DNA of 5,192 bases from a bacterium HR12 (GTDB lineage Bacteria; Actinomycetota; UBA4738; HRBIN12): assembly GCA_002898915.1 (NCBI GenBank), contig BEHO01000111.1:1-5192 (forward strand), given 5' to 3'. The notes under the pieces are model-generated. The model was not told the origin of the DNA. It did not search any database and saw nothing but the letters and a program-made list of their open reading frames with translations. The position numbers and the translations under genes are program-made. Of the stretch, positions 4,953 to 5,192 are shown piece by piece (position 1 is the first letter of the stretch; each line of letters begins with the position of its first letter).

Positions 4953-5192
4953 CTACGGGACGATCTTCGAGATCGGGAGCTCCAGGATGTCCGTCGCCCC
5001 GCGCGCCTTGAGCAGGGGGATCAGGGTGTTCACCTTGCGCTTCTCAGCCACGGTCTCCACGGCGTAGCCGCCCTCCTGGAGGCGGGAGACGGTGGGCGAC
5101 TTCATCGCCGGCAGCGCCTCGAGCACGGCGGCCAGGTCCTCCTCGGCCACGTTCAGCTTGATGAGGACGCGGCCCTCGGCCCGGAGCGCGCC
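4953..5192 (-). CDS. hisG: ATP phosphoribosyltransferase (HisG), C-terminal regulatory domain, 5' truncated by window
   Basis: These are the last 79 codons of long-form HisG, which catalyses the first step of histidine synthesis (ATP + PRPP to phosphoribosyl-ATP). The frame is open to the window edge at 5192 and ends in TAG at 4955-4953. Visible is the ferredoxin-like HisG_C domain that binds histidine for feedback inhibition: strand GRVLIKLNV, helix EEDLAAVLEALP, the conserved LPAMKSPTVSRL stretch with YAVETVAEK, helix RKVNTLIPLLKARG, and final strand DILELPISKIVP. Presence of this domain means the catalytic part should be the HisZ-independent long form, but that part lies outside the window. 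A GTG at 5150 is internal, not the start, because the domain homology continues upstream of it. No clear intrinsic terminator directly follows the stop; the aceA promoter does. Confidence 0.88.
   Translation of the reverse strand, partial: GALRAEGRVLIKLNVAEEDLAAVLEALPAMKSPTVSRLQEGGYAVETVAEKRKVNTLIPLLKARGATDILELPISKIVP

Noticed and set aside
2530..5067. An 845-codon open frame on the plus strand covering the transporter and the aceA complement
   Set aside because: Its translation is low-complexity Arg/Gly/Ala/Pro/His-rich with no domain, and it runs out of frame through the transporter and antisense to aceA, both with clear family motifs. Long stop-free frames are expected where stop codons are rare because of high GC.
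1..5192. Mobile element, CRISPR array, toxin-antitoxin or defence system
   Set aside because: I found no transposase, integrase, spaced direct-repeat array, terminal repeats or defence-type protein. All six substantial genes are metabolic or transport genes with uniform GC-rich codon use.

Overview
This is a high-GC, gene-dense bacterial window. Its codons end overwhelmingly in G or C, GTG starts are common, neighbouring genes overlap by 4 bp (GTGA, CTGA), one gene appears to be leaderless, and families typical of Actinomycetota are present. I read it as chromosomal DNA from an actinobacterium or a similarly GC-rich lineage; the sequence alone does not fix genus or class. I see no transposase, phage gene, integron, CRISPR array, tRNA or rRNA. 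Most of it is ordinary core and accessory metabolism.

Layout, left to right. (1) 1-1037, plus strand: the 3' end of a FadD-type acyl-CoA ligase, overlapped by 4 bp by a HAD-superfamily hydrolase whose only sensible start is CTG. (2) 2419-1047, minus strand: a two-gene unit with a DJ-1/PfpI-family protein first and a DapA/NanA-family (class I pyruvate-type aldolase) protein second, joined by a GTGA overlap. (3) 2468-3412, plus strand: a ten-helix EamA/DMT transporter, divergent from the DJ-1 gene across only 48 bp; that gap carries a dyad-symmetric -10-like element. (4) 4734-3415, minus strand: isocitrate lyase (aceA), ending 2 bp from the transporter stop. (5) 4735-4952: the only real intergenic region, 218 bp. 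It holds a strong sigma70-type promoter for aceA and then a leader of about 150 nt with a possible 20-codon leader peptide, two strong tandem hairpins, three 9-nt pyrimidine-rich repeats and a good Shine-Dalgarno. (6) 5192-4953, minus strand: the C-terminal regulatory domain of HisG, cut by the window edge.

How the genes may work together. FadD (fatty-acid activation) and isocitrate lyase (first step of the glyoxylate shunt) both fit growth on fatty acids or acetate, but they are not in one transcription unit. The DJ-1-like and DapA-like pair probably handles a small carbonyl or keto-acid substrate; that is inference. Genes meet tail-to-tail with gaps of 9 and 2 bp, so little or no dedicated terminator sequence exists at those junctions.

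The part most worth a second look is the aceA leader (4735-4921). Its promoter, putative leaderless leader peptide ending inside a hairpin loop, second hairpin and repeats next to the ribosome-binding site together look like a cis-acting RNA control element. No function is demonstrated.
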